64,000 nt of DNA, taken from positions 62,001-126,000 of the forward strand of contig NZ_BFAY01000012.1 in the NCBI RefSeq assembly GCF_003112675.1, in the 5' to 3' direction. The first letter of the stretch is position 1, and each line of letters begins with the position of its first letter. The notes beneath the pieces were generated by a model, which ran no database searches, had not been told where the DNA came from, and saw only the letters and a list, made by a program, of their open reading frames with translations. Shown here in pieces: positions 47,019 through 56,268 of the stretch. Origin of the DNA: Leptospira johnsonii (GTDB lineage Bacteria > Spirochaetota > Leptospiria > Leptospirales > Leptospiraceae). A program made the position numbers and the translations under genes.

Positions 47019-48724
47019 GCGAAACTTTTTTAGAATCTTTTTGGATCTCGCTTGGGCTGATCTTTTTTGCCTATTCTTTGTTTAAGCTTGTATTTTATTT
47101 TTATTGGAACCGTTGGAAAAAAACTTATCCCGGCCTGCCTAGAGAATCCAAGGTTCCACCTTTTTATATAGTGCTCGCAAGGATCTTGGTGCTTGCTTCC
47201 GTATTTTATCTTTCTTATTTTGCATACCAAAGGACCGAATCGACCAAGTCTAAGGAAGAGGAAGTCTCTAGAGGCGTGGACTTTCTATTCTTGGTGGATG
47301 TAAGTCTTTCTATGCAATCCGTGGATACTCGTCCATCTAGGATTACTAGAGCGAAAGAAACAATTTTGCGACTTCTTCCTCAGTTAAATGGGAATAGGTT
47401 TGGTATGATCGTTTTTGCCGCTTCTCCGTTCGTGTATTGCCCTATGACTTCGGATGCTCGCGCATTTTCAGAATATGTCAGGGGTTTGGATGTGGACATA
47501 GTGGGTGACAGAGGAACAGATCTAAAGTCTGCGTTTAAAAAGGCGGAAGAAGTTTTGAACTCCAATCAGGTATTACGAAATCGTATTTTGGTTCTGATCT
47601 CTGACGGAGAAGATATGGATTCTCCAAGTATCGTAAAGTTTCCTGCAGAGGTTTGGGTTTGGTCTGTAGGAACTCCAACAGGAGGGCCTATCGGATATTC
47701 TGAGGATGGATCAAGAGTTTACGGATTTTTAACTAAAGACGGATCCTTGGCCCCTTATGAAAATTCTCCAGGTGTTATCATTTCCAAATCCAATCCTGGA
47801 TTTTTAAAAGAGCTGGCTTATGCAAACGAAGGTAGATTTTTATCTTTAGATTCAGAAAGTCCTGGAATAGGAGATATAAAATCCTGGATCGGTTCCATGG
47901 AAAAAAACACGGGACAAAGAATTCGTAATTTAAGAAGGGCAGAAGGCGCCAAAAAATTCCTGATACCTGCGCTTCTACTTTTGTTGTTTGATTTTTTTGT
48001 GTTAGAGTTCTGGGGAAAATACTTAGCGGGACTTTCCAAAAAAGTAGCTCCTGTTCTCTTGTTTCTTTTCTCTTTTTGGGGGAACGATATCTATTCCTTC
48101 GAGCTGGATCCCGGAGGAAATCGGATCAAAGAAGGTAGGAATTCCTACGAGCAAGGAGATTATAAGAGTTCCTTGGAAAGATATAAGGAGGCAGATCCAT
48201 ATTTTCCTGAAGATCCTAGATTGGAATTCAATAGGGGAGACTGCGAATACAGATCGGGAAATATGGACAAGGCGATCCGTCATTTCGAAAAATCAGCAGA
48301 TTCAAAGGACTCGGAACTAAGGGCGCAATCTCATTTTAATTTAGGAAATTCTTATTTAAAGTTAGGAGATCGTAAGAAAGCGGCGGAACATTATCTTCGC
48401 TCTCTAAAAGAAAATCCTAATTTAGAATCCGCTAAAAAGAACCTTGAATGGTTGCGTAAACTTCCTCCTCCGGAAGGTAAAGAGGGTTCCGAAAACAAAG
48501 AGAGTACTTCCCAAGAAAAGGAAGAAAAATCATCTGCATCTAAACAAGGCTCCAAAGGAAAGGAGAAGGCGGAGAAACAATCCAAGTCCGGAGCCGCAAA
48601 AGAACAGAAAGATAAAAACAGATCCAAGATGGAAGACGAATTGGATCGGATCATGGAGTCCATGGATTTGGATTCGGTAAAAAGAAGAAGTCCAGGTTCA
48701 CGGAACAAAGAGGTGTTCTGGTGA
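47015..48724 (+). CDS. batB: BatB fused to BatC (VWA domain plus TPR)
   Basis: A 569-residue protein. Residues 1-310 are BatB: membrane helices, [45 protein letters not shown], and a helix near 320-340. A second membrane helix follows, then a BatC-like region with at least three TPR units ([39 protein letters not shown]) and a very Lys/Ser/Glu-rich tail. In many bacteria BatB and BatC are separate. Start at 47015 overlaps the batA stop (ATGA); ends with GTGA shared with batD. Confidence 0.88.
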   Translation: MSETFLESFWISLGLIFFAYSLFKLVFYFYWNRWKKTYPGLPRESKVPPFYIVLARILVLASVFYLSYFAYQRTESTKSKEEEVSRGVDFLFLVDVSLSMQSVDTRPSRITRAKETILRLLPQLNGNRFGMIVFAASPFVYCPMTSDARAFSEYVRGLDVDIVGDRGTDLKSAFKKAEEVLNSNQVLRNRILVLISDGEDMDSPSIVKFPAEVWVWSVGTPTGGPIGYSEDGSRVYGFLTKDGSLAPYENSPGVIISKSNPGFLKELAYANEGRFLSLDSESPGIGDIKSWIGSMEKNTGQRIRNLRRAEGAKKFLIPALLLLLFDFFVLEFWGKYLAGLSKKVAPVLLFLFSFWGNDIYSFELDPGGNRIKEGRNSYEQGDYKSSLERYKEADPYFPEDPRLEFNRGDCEYRSGNMDKAIRHFEKSADSKDSELRAQSHFNLGNSYLKLGDRKKAAEHYLRSLKENPNLESAKKNLEWLRKLPPPEGKEGSENKESTSQEKEEKSSASKQGSKGKEKAEKQSKSGAAKEQKDKNRSKMEDELDRIMESMDLDSVKRRSPGSRNKEVFW

Positions 48725-50316
48725 AACGTTTCCTTCTTCTTTTGTTATTGGTAGCTTTTCCTTTACTCGCACAGGCCCCCAAATTTTATCTCAGTCAAAC
48801 TAGAGCGGATCTGGGAGATGCAGTATTTATCATTTTAGAAACCGAAGGAAGCGCTCAGGTACGTTTAATAGAAAAAGAATTTAATGGACAAGGGATCAAA
48901 GCTGTCTATTGGGGTACGGAAGAGAACACCACCATAGTAAACTTTAAAGTATATCGTAAAAAACTAATTAAATATAGACTCACTGTCTCTGCACCTGGAC
49001 GTTTTTCCGTTCCGGAAATTGAAGTAGAAGTGGACGGGCAAAAAGTAGAATCAGGGATGATGGCCTTGGAAATTTCTCCCAGAACTTCCACTACAAATAA
49101 ATCCTCAGGATTTTTTTCCAATCGTTACTTCTTCAGCGAAGAAACAGAAGGGCCCGAAGATGGGGATTTAAAGGTGTTATTTAGAACGAATAAGGATCAG
49201 GTTTGGGTGGGGGAGCCTATTCTAGGATTTTTTACATTATATTATAGAAATGCGATACGTCCTTATATTGATCGGGATTTTTCTAGCTCCATCGAGTTTC
49301 CTTATTTCAGAAGTGAGGCGCTTTCAGGCATCAATCTTTTGATCCCGGAACAGGTGATCTACGAAGGGATAGAATTCGAAACTGCAGTTTATAATAAGGA
49401 AACTTTTATTCTAACTCCTTTGAGAAAAGGAGAATATTCTTTAGGTTCTACGGTATTTCATTTGGAAGGAAGGCAGCAGTCCTTTTTTCATATGAGAAGT
49501 ATCAAGACGATCCCGAGCAAAATTTTCGTAAAGGATTTACCTTCTCCTGCTCCTATTGAGTTTAAAGGTGCGGTAGGTAATTTTAAGATAGGTTTAGAAG
49601 AATACCCTAAGGCAGGTTTTTTAGGAGAACCTTTTCAGTTTAAGATCACTATTTCCGGAAACGGAAACCTTTCCTCCATTAAGGATCCTTTATTGAGTGT
49701 CTGCAACACTCCTTGTTATCCTGAGATCACTTTTTTACAAGCAAGACAACAAAGGGATTTTAGGGAGCTTGGTCCCGGAGAGTTCGGATTTTATCTAAAT
49801 CATTCTTATCATTATTCGGTACTTCCTAAAAAGGAGGGAGCTTGGAAACCGGACGATCTGAAATTCACTTTTTTCAACCCTGGTTCCGGAAGGTATGAAT
49901 CCGTTTCTCTTCGTTTCCCCGGCCTGGAGATTGGGCCTCCTAGACCGAAACAGGAGATTGTAACTGAGGATATTGGAGGCAAAGGCGGATCTTTTCTATT
50001 AGTTTCCATTCTTCTTTCTTTCGTATTTATAGGAGCCGGTACATTTGCGGTTTTAACATTGCGTAAAAAATACCAAGCAGAGGCAATATTGAAACGACTT
50101 GACCTCTGGATAGGTTCCAAAAGAGGTTTTGTTTTGAAACATTCAGTGATGACCAAGGGATTGCCGGAGGAAGAGGCGAGTCTTCTTGCAGGGTGGAAGT
50201 CCGAAACGGTTCCATTGACCGAAACCTACAGGAGTCTTGGACCTTCTTCCAGAGAAAATCTTATTAGGATCTCTCGTTGGTTGTCTGAAAAATTAAAAGA
50301 GGAGGAATCCGAATGA
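48721..50316 (+). CDS. batD: BatD, large membrane protein of the aerotolerance operon
   Basis: A 531-residue protein: signal peptide ([17 protein letters not shown]), a long extracytoplasmic beta-sandwich region, one membrane helix near 425-450 ([23 protein letters not shown]) and a short cytoplasmic domain. The layout is that of BatD/BatE. Start is GTG overlapping the batB stop. An ATGA overlap links it to htpG. Confidence 0.85.
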   Translation: MKRFLLLLLLVAFPLLAQAPKFYLSQTRADLGDAVFIILETEGSAQVRLIEKEFNGQGIKAVYWGTEENTTIVNFKVYRKKLIKYRLTVSAPGRFSVPEIEVEVDGQKVESGMMALEISPRTSTTNKSSGFFSNRYFFSEETEGPEDGDLKVLFRTNKDQVWVGEPILGFFTLYYRNAIRPYIDRDFSSSIEFPYFRSEALSGINLLIPEQVIYEGIEFETAVYNKETFILTPLRKGEYSLGSTVFHLEGRQQSFFHMRSIKTIPSKIFVKDLPSPAPIEFKGAVGNFKIGLEEYPKAGFLGEPFQFKITISGNGNLSSIKDPLLSVCNTPCYPEITFLQARQQRDFRELGPGEFGFYLNHSYHYSVLPKKEGAWKPDDLKFTFFNPGSGRYESVSLRFPGLEIGPPRPKQEIVTEDIGGKGGSFLLVSILLSFVFIGAGTFAVLTLRKKYQAEAILKRLDLWIGSKRGFVLKHSVMTKGLPEEEASLLAGWKSETVPLTETYRSLGPSSRENLIRISRWLSEKLKEEESE

Positions 50317-52142
50317 GCGAAGAAGTAAAAGGCAGGATCTCTGTAGAGACGGAGAATATTTTCCCTATCATTAAAAAATGGTTATATTCTGAAAAAGATA
50401 TATTTTTGAGAGAGTTGGTTTCCAATGCTTGTGACGCCATCGCTAAACTCAAAAAAATCTCCCTTAATGAAGAATTTGAAGGAGGGACGGATTATAGGAT
50501 CGATCTGGACTTTGACCAAGAAACCAGGATCTTAACCGTCCAAGACAACGGTATCGGGATGACCGACGAGGAAGTAAACCGTTACATCAACCAGATCGCA
50601 TTTTCAGGCGCAGAAGAATTCGTAAAAAAATACCAATCCGAAGGAGATAAACCTGAGATCATAGGTCATTTCGGTTTAGGATTTTATTCCAGCTTTATGG
50701 TTTCTTCTAAGGTAAAAATAGAAACCAAATCTTATAAAAATGGGAGCGCACCCGTTGTTTGGGAAAGCGAGTCAGGTACAGAGTTTTCTCTAAGACCAGG
50801 TGATAGATCGGAAAGAGGAACAAAGATCAGTTTGTATCTGGACGGTGATTCCGGAGAATATTTGGACCAATGGAAATTAAAAGAATTGGTCCGCAAATAC
50901 TGCGATTTTCTTCCTGTTCCGATCTACGTAAAAGGGGAGAAGGCGAATAAGCAGACCCCATTATGGAGCGAACAACCTTCTTCGGTAAAAAAAGAGCAGT
51001 ACGATGAATTCTATCAGTATCTGTTCCCTTTTGCTGGTGAGCCTTTATTTCACGTTCACTTGAATGTGGATTACCCTTTTAGGCTGCAAGGGATCTTGTA
51101 TTTTCCAAGACTCAAACATGAGTTAGACGCCAACCGAATGGGGATCAAACTCTATTGTAATCATGTGTTTGTATCCGATGAAGCAAAGGAATTGGTGCCT
51201 CAGTTTTTGACCGTTCTACAAGGAACCTTGGATATTCCGGATCTTCCTCTGAACGTTTCCAGATCGTATCTGCAAAACGATCCTTTGGTAAAAAAGATCT
51301 CTTCTCATATAGTTAAAAAGGTTTCCGACAAACTACAGGAAGAATGGACCAAAAATCCGGAAGAATTCCGCAAGAACTGGGACGAGATCTCTCTTTTCGT
51401 TAAGTACGGGATGATGACTGACGAAAAATTTTATGAATCGGCAAAAGATCTTATTTTCTTCCGAACATCTAACGGTGATTTAACGAAACTCGAAGAGTAC
51501 GTAGAAAGAAATAAAGAAAAGAATTCCGGGAAAGTGTATTATGCGGGAGAAGCTGAACTTTCTTCCGTATATATGGACCTTCTCAAGTCCCAAGGATTGG
51601 AAGCTTTGCTTGTGGATTCTCGCATCGACAATCATTTCCTTCAATTTTTAGAAGGCAAAAACCCTGATTGGAAATTCCAAAGAGTGGATTCAGAACTTGC
51701 GGACCAAGTTTTGGATAAGGATGCAAGTCCTGATCTTGCCGACCAAGATAACAAAACTACAGAAGATAGACTGAAGGAAATTTTTGCTAAGGCGATTGCA
51801 AAAGAAGGTGTGGAGATCAAAATAGAGGCATTGAAGTCCGAAGATATTCCTTCCGTGATCTTGTTACCGGAACATCTAAGACGTTTGGCGGAGATGGGCC
51901 AGATGTATGGACAAAAGCCTGGGGATTTCTTGAAAAATCATACTCTTCTACTGAATCGTAAATCTAAATTGGTCAAAAATATCCTTGGTCTTTCCAAGGG
52001 GATTCATCCGGAGAAGGCGGAAAAATTGGCCCGTTCCGTGTACGATCTGGCTCTATTAGGCGCCAAGCTGATCGGAGAAGACGAATTGAGCGATCTGATC
52101 CGCCGCCAAAGGGACCTGTTGGAAGATCTTTCCTCGGATTAA
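50313..52142 (+). CDS. htpG: HtpG chaperone (bacterial Hsp90)
   Basis: A 609-residue Hsp90: N-terminal ATPase with [19 protein letters not shown] and [14 protein letters not shown], middle domain with [14 protein letters not shown] and [13 protein letters not shown], and a C-terminal dimerisation domain. Length matches HtpG. The ATGA coupling to batD puts a cytoplasmic chaperone in the same messenger as the Bat envelope complex, which suggests both answer the same stress. Confidence 0.97.
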   Translation: MSEEVKGRISVETENIFPIIKKWLYSEKDIFLRELVSNACDAIAKLKKISLNEEFEGGTDYRIDLDFDQETRILTVQDNGIGMTDEEVNRYINQIAFSGAEEFVKKYQSEGDKPEIIGHFGLGFYSSFMVSSKVKIETKSYKNGSAPVVWESESGTEFSLRPGDRSERGTKISLYLDGDSGEYLDQWKLKELVRKYCDFLPVPIYVKGEKANKQTPLWSEQPSSVKKEQYDEFYQYLFPFAGEPLFHVHLNVDYPFRLQGILYFPRLKHELDANRMGIKLYCNHVFVSDEAKELVPQFLTVLQGTLDIPDLPLNVSRSYLQNDPLVKKISSHIVKKVSDKLQEEWTKNPEEFRKNWDEISLFVKYGMMTDEKFYESAKDLIFFRTSNGDLTKLEEYVERNKEKNSGKVYYAGEAELSSVYMDLLKSQGLEALLVDSRIDNHFLQFLEGKNPDWKFQRVDSELADQVLDKDASPDLADQDNKTTEDRLKEIFAKAIAKEGVEIKIEALKSEDIPSVILLPEHLRRLAEMGQMYGQKPGDFLKNHTLLLNRKSKLVKNILGLSKGIHPEKAEKLARSVYDLALLGAKLIGEDELSDLIRRQRDLLEDLSSD

Positions 52143-52199
52143 TTCCGAAAAAAAAAGGGGGAAATCGGGGATCGTACCGATATCTTTATTGGTACCGGT

Positions 52200-52727
52200 A
52201 TGCGGACACCGATTTTCCCGATTTTAATAGCACTTACTTTACTTACCACTGCCGGTATCTATTCTCAAGAGCCGAGCAAGGGCAAACCGTCCTCTGAGGA
52301 GGAAGGCGAAGTGCATAAGGACAGCAGGTCATTAGATAAGGAATACTACGAATATTATTTTAAAACCCTTCCCAATCTAGATGTTCTAGAAAAGGAGAAG
52401 TTGGAATACAACCTGATCCATTCCTTGAAGCTTGAGTTGAGAAAAAGGGATCCGGAAAAGATGAATCCGGAAGAACTAAAAAAGATAAACGCGAACTCTG
52501 TAAGATACGAGCGTGTGTTTGAAGATTCCATTTGGGTGCGCGGGATCAGAAAACAAATGCAGTACATAAAATTTAAAGAATTTATGTTCGTGATTGTTTA
52601 TGAAAAGTATTACTGTTTTATTTCCTACGAGATGAATCCCGCGAGATATATTCAAGAACCTTATCAGGTGCAGCTGATCTTTAAAAAAGACAGCGCATTT
52701 AATTCTACTACTCTACCTCAGCCTTAA
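52200..52727 (+). CDS. Exported protein of unknown function
   Basis: A 175-residue protein with a signal peptide (IFPILIALTLLTTAGIYSQEP) and a Lys/Glu-rich helical mature part. No recognised domain. The last 20 bases overlap the convergent DUF3592-like gene. An imperfect inverted repeat (GTACCGAT/ATTGGTAC) lies just before the start at about 52172-52197. Confidence 0.68.
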   Translation: MRTPIFPILIALTLLTTAGIYSQEPSKGKPSSEEEGEVHKDSRSLDKEYYEYYFKTLPNLDVLEKEKLEYNLIHSLKLELRKRDPEKMNPEELKKINANSVRYERVFEDSIWVRGIRKQMQYIKFKEFMFVIVYEKYYCFISYEMNPARYIQEPYQVQLIFKKDSAFNSTTLPQP

Positions 52728-53202
52728 AGGTTCTAAAGTAGAGACTGACTAATACCAGTCCAAAAGAGAATAAGATCCCGAATAACAAAAAGTCCTGCAT
52801 AAAGCCGAAACCAGGTGGTGGGGCGGTGTTTCCCACGATCCTGCCAAGTATCTTTGTTTTTCCAAAACTATTCCAAACTAAAGTGCGGACTTGGACCGTA
52901 TCTCCCACTCTCATTCTTCGATTCGTGGTTTGGTCTACTTCCTCAGTGACCTCGTGCTTTTTGCCTTGTTCATCTGGTACCAAGTAGGTGTAAACATTTA
53001 CTGTTTTGCCTAACTTGTGGAGTTTCGTATTCTCCACCAGGACCCCGAACTCTTTGTTTCCCGGAAGAGATAGGTTTTTGTAGATCGATTCTAAACTTTT
53101 GTTTTCCCAATAAACAGCGACGGAAAGAGGAAGAAAAAATGCAAGAGAAACCCATCCCATGATGAAAAGGATCTTATAGAATGGGGTAGAGTTCGGTTTC
53201 AT
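52708..53202 (-). CDS. DUF3592-like membrane protein
   Basis: A 164-residue protein with two membrane helices (residues 12-30 and 137-156) enclosing a beta-barrel-like extracytoplasmic domain (VYTYLVPDEQGKKHE, MRVGDTVQVRTLVW), the layout of DUF3592 proteins. Function unknown. Overlaps the convergent exported protein gene by 20 bases. Confidence 0.7.
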   Translation of the reverse strand: MKPNSTPFYKILFIMGWVSLAFFLPLSVAVYWENKSLESIYKNLSLPGNKEFGVLVENTKLHKLGKTVNVYTYLVPDEQGKKHEVTEEVDQTTNRRMRVGDTVQVRTLVWNSFGKTKILGRIVGNTAPPPGFGFMQDFLLFGILFSFGLVLVSLYFRTFKAEVE

Positions 53203-53311
53203 TCTTAGTCTTTATCATCTTTTTTGATAGGGATTATTACAACCAAGTTTCCTTTTTCTGTAGGAAGAAAAAACGAATGGTCCAGAGAGTCAGGTGCATT
53301 ATTCTTAGGAT

Positions 53312-54982
53312 ATGAAGGTATCTAGATCCGACTTTTTAAAATATATGGGAAAGGGAATGCTTGCTCTGACTGCGGCCAGGACCTTGGATCTATTTTCCGA
53401 ACCTACAAAAGATCCTTCTAAAAAAGTACATTCTCCACATTCCTCTTCTCCTAAAACAAAAAGGGAGATCTCTTCCAAAATTCCCGGAAGTAATTTTAAG
53501 CCGATACGCCCGAGCGTTCAAGACGATCTGATCTTGGCAGCCGGTTTTAAGTATGATTTGATTGCAGCATATGGGGATAAGATAAACTCTAAGGGAGACA
53601 CTTTCGGTTACGCTGCTGACTTTAATTGTTTTTTTCCATTTCCGAATGATAACCATTCTGCACTTCTTTGGACCAATCACGAATATTTGAACGAATTAGA
53701 ATATTATGTAACAGGATATGATTACAACCAAAAGGGTCCAAATAATAGAACTCCAGAACAGATCGAAAAATATCTATACTCATTAGGCGGATCCGTGATC
53801 GGGCTCCGTAAATCCAATGGTATATGGGTCTTAGATCCGGAATCTAAATATGGAAGAAGGATACACGGGAGGTCGGAATTCCAACTCAAAGGCCCTGTGG
53901 CAGGCTCCGATGCAATTTCCGGAAAAACGAAAGTGTATGGCACATTCGCAAATTGTTCCGGAGGTAAAACGTTATGGGAAACTGTTCTCTCCTGTGAAGA
54001 AAACTTCGAAATGGTGGTAGAAGATTGTAAACTGGAAGATCCTAAAGAGTACGGTTGGATCATAGAAGTGGATCCTTTTGATCCTTCTTCCATTCCGGTA
54101 AAACATACCGCACTTGGAAGATTTTCTCATGAAAACGCCGCATTAACTATTTCTAACTCCGGAAAGTTAGTTGTGTATATGGGAGATGATTCCAAGGACC
54201 AATGCGTGTATAAGTTCGTCTCCGAAAAAAACTACGATCCTAAAAAAGGAAAATTAAACTCAGAACTTTTGGACGAAGGAACATTATACGTAGGTAATTT
54301 TGAAAAATGTGTTTGGGTGCCATTGGATCTGGAAAAAAATCCGAATTTAAAGAATGCAAAGAATAAGGAAGGAAATCTTAAATTTAAAACACAAGCGGAT
54401 GTTTTAGTATCATGCAGAGACGCCGCAAAAACTGCAGGCGGGACTCCAATGGATCGGCCGGAAGATCTGGAAGTTCATCCATTAGATAAATCTGTTTTTG
54501 TTTCCTTTACAAATAACGATTCTCATGGAAATTTTTACGGACAGATTGTAAGGATCAAAGAAGAGAATTCTGATGCAGAATCGGTTCGTTTCGAATTCGA
54601 AGTATTTGTTGCAGGAGGAGGGAAGAGCGGATTTTCATCTCCGGATAATTTGGCTTTTGATTCTTCCGGAAATCTTTGGATGGTGACCGACATGACTACT
54701 CGTTTATTAGGAAAATCCATATTCAAAAAATTCGGCAATAACGGACTATTCTTTATTCCTACAAGCGGAGAAGATGCAGGTAAGGCATTCCAATTCGCTT
54801 CTGCTCCGATCGGTGCGGAACTCACAGGCCCTTGGTTTACACCCGACGAAGAGTTTTTATTTTTATCCGTGCAGCATCCTGGAGAAGATACGAAAGATTA
54901 TGATATACCTACAAGCCGTTGGCCCGCTAAAACAAAGGGAGATATGCCTAGGCCTGGAGTGGTAGCGATCAGGAGAGCTTAG
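53312..54982 (+). CDS. PhoX-family (DUF839) exported phosphatase
   Basis: A 556-residue protein of the PhoX alkaline phosphatase family. Hallmarks are LLWTNHEYLNE, GTFANCSGGKTLWETVLSCEENFE, LGRFSHENAAL, MDRPEDLEVHP and the LFLSVQHPGED end. PhoX enzymes use iron and calcium. The N terminus SRSDFLKYMGKGMLALTAA resembles a Tat signal but has Arg-Ser in place of Arg-Arg, so the export route is uncertain. Overlaps the STAS gene end by four bases. Confidence 0.88.
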   Translation: MKVSRSDFLKYMGKGMLALTAARTLDLFSEPTKDPSKKVHSPHSSSPKTKREISSKIPGSNFKPIRPSVQDDLILAAGFKYDLIAAYGDKINSKGDTFGYAADFNCFFPFPNDNHSALLWTNHEYLNELEYYVTGYDYNQKGPNNRTPEQIEKYLYSLGGSVIGLRKSNGIWVLDPESKYGRRIHGRSEFQLKGPVAGSDAISGKTKVYGTFANCSGGKTLWETVLSCEENFEMVVEDCKLEDPKEYGWIIEVDPFDPSSIPVKHTALGRFSHENAALTISNSGKLVVYMGDDSKDQCVYKFVSEKNYDPKKGKLNSELLDEGTLYVGNFEKCVWVPLDLEKNPNLKNAKNKEGNLKFKTQADVLVSCRDAAKTAGGTPMDRPEDLEVHPLDKSVFVSFTNNDSHGNFYGQIVRIKEENSDAESVRFEFEVFVAGGGKSGFSSPDNLAFDSSGNLWMVTDMTTRLLGKSIFKKFGNNGLFFIPTSGEDAGKAFQFASAPIGAELTGPWFTPDEEFLFLSVQHPGEDTKDYDIPTSRWPAKTKGDMPRPGVVAIRRA

Positions 54983-55326
54983 TTTTTAAGACAGGCAGCG
55001 ATTGCGTCTTCTTCTTTTTCAAAATGTGCAAAAGGTTTCCAAAGACCTAATAGATTGAAGATCTGAATGACCTTCTCTCCTGCTTCTGTGAGTAGAAGTT
55101 TTTTCCCTTCTCCGGTAAGTCTGTTCTTTAATTCGAAGATTGCACGAATACCGGAACTGGAAACATATTTAAGATCGGATAAGTTCAGGACAATATTGTT
55201 TGCGTGATTCACATCCAATACTTTTTCCTTAAATAGAGGAAAGGTGGATTCGTCTAGTCGGCCGGAAACCAAATATACTTTGATCTCTTTGCCTGCTTCC
55301 TGTTCCAGAATTTTCAAACTATCCAT
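54979..55326 (-). CDS. STAS-domain anti-anti-sigma factor
   Basis: A 115-residue STAS protein. The phospho-acceptor serine lies in [17 protein letters not shown], and the strand IVLNLSDL precedes it. It would be phosphorylated by a serine kinase and dephosphorylated by a SpoIIE-type phosphatase; such a phosphatase is encoded in the same operon (56,269-58,650). Starts within the 3' end of the NAD kinase gene (8-base overlap). The kinase partner is not in the window. Confidence 0.92.
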   Translation of the reverse strand: MDSLKILEQEAGKEIKVYLVSGRLDESTFPLFKEKVLDVNHANNIVLNLSDLKYVSSSGIRAIFELKNRLTGEGKKLLLTEAGEKVIQIFNLLGLWKPFAHFEKEEDAIAACLKN

Positions 55327-56221
55327 GTTTTTGCACCACCACCCGCAATCTTTCCGGAGAAACGGAAAAGTCCGCTTTGGCCCCGGGAGGGAAATCGTAA
55401 ATACGTTCCGCCAAGGAATCGATAGAGATCCCCCCGCGCATTTCTGATATTAGACGGAAAGAATTGCGAACTGTGAAGTGATCCAGCTTGTACTGGAAAC
55501 TTTCCTTCTTACGCAACTCTCTACAGTACACTTTGAAATAGGGCTCCTGCTTGTCAAAGCTTACGTCTTTATTTTCGCAAGACATAACCCAACCGGTAGA
55601 ACCCGCTCCGGTATATACCAGAAGGCCGGAACATTTCTGTTCTTCGGTGACTTGTTCATGAGAAATTAAAAAGCGGCTAGTCAAATCAGGACTATTGTTC
55701 CGGATAGAAATTTCACTGATCCCATGGAATGTCTCAATCGATTTGCCGTCAGGGTATTCGATCCTAACATTGATCCTGGGCCATTCTTCTATTTTTGTAT
55801 TTTCCCAATTTTGAGAAACTGCATTCGAAATATCGGAGGTATGAAAGGATAGAAGGGCGCCAACTGAAGTTTCAGGATCCGAGTTGCATCCCAAAACTAA
55901 ATTGTCTAAGGCATGATGGGCAACGTAAGTAAAATGATTGTCCCCGCCTAGTGCGATCACCAGATCGTAGCCAGAAATATCTATATTTTCTAATTCTTCT
56001 CGGAAGATAAACTTTCCATTTGGGAAAGTGTGTTTTAATTCTTCTCTACTATGAAGCTGTCTAAGATGGGATTGGTAGATCCTTTCGAATGAATGGTTTT
56101 GGATCTGCGCAACTCTTTTGAATTCATCCAAAGAGCCGTAACTCTCCAGATCTAATTCGTACTTTGTTCTTTTGATGACTACCAGAACAGATTGGATCTT
56201 TTTTCGCATTTCCGCCGACAT
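55319..56221 (-). CDS. NAD kinase family protein with variant motif
   Basis: A 300-residue protein of the NAD/diacylglycerol kinase fold. The usual GGDGT motif is GGDNHFTYV (92-100) and the second motif is [24 protein letters not shown] fits the substrate loop. The Gly-to-Asn change in the first motif is unusual and may alter activity or substrate. Sits between the SpoIIE phosphatase and STAS genes on the same strand, 47 bases after the former. Confidence 0.82.
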   Translation of the reverse strand: MSAEMRKKIQSVLVVIKRTKYELDLESYGSLDEFKRVAQIQNHSFERIYQSHLRQLHSREELKHTFPNGKFIFREELENIDISGYDLVIALGGDNHFTYVAHHALDNLVLGCNSDPETSVGALLSFHTSDISNAVSQNWENTKIEEWPRINVRIEYPDGKSIETFHGISEISIRNNSPDLTSRFLISHEQVTEEQKCSGLLVYTGAGSTGWVMSCENKDVSFDKQEPYFKVYCRELRKKESFQYKLDHFTVRNSFRLISEMRGGISIDSLAERIYDFPPGAKADFSVSPERLRVVVQKHG

Positions 56222-56268
56222 GGATTACCAATTTGGACGGATCTAGGTCTCCCAGAAAACGAAAAAAA

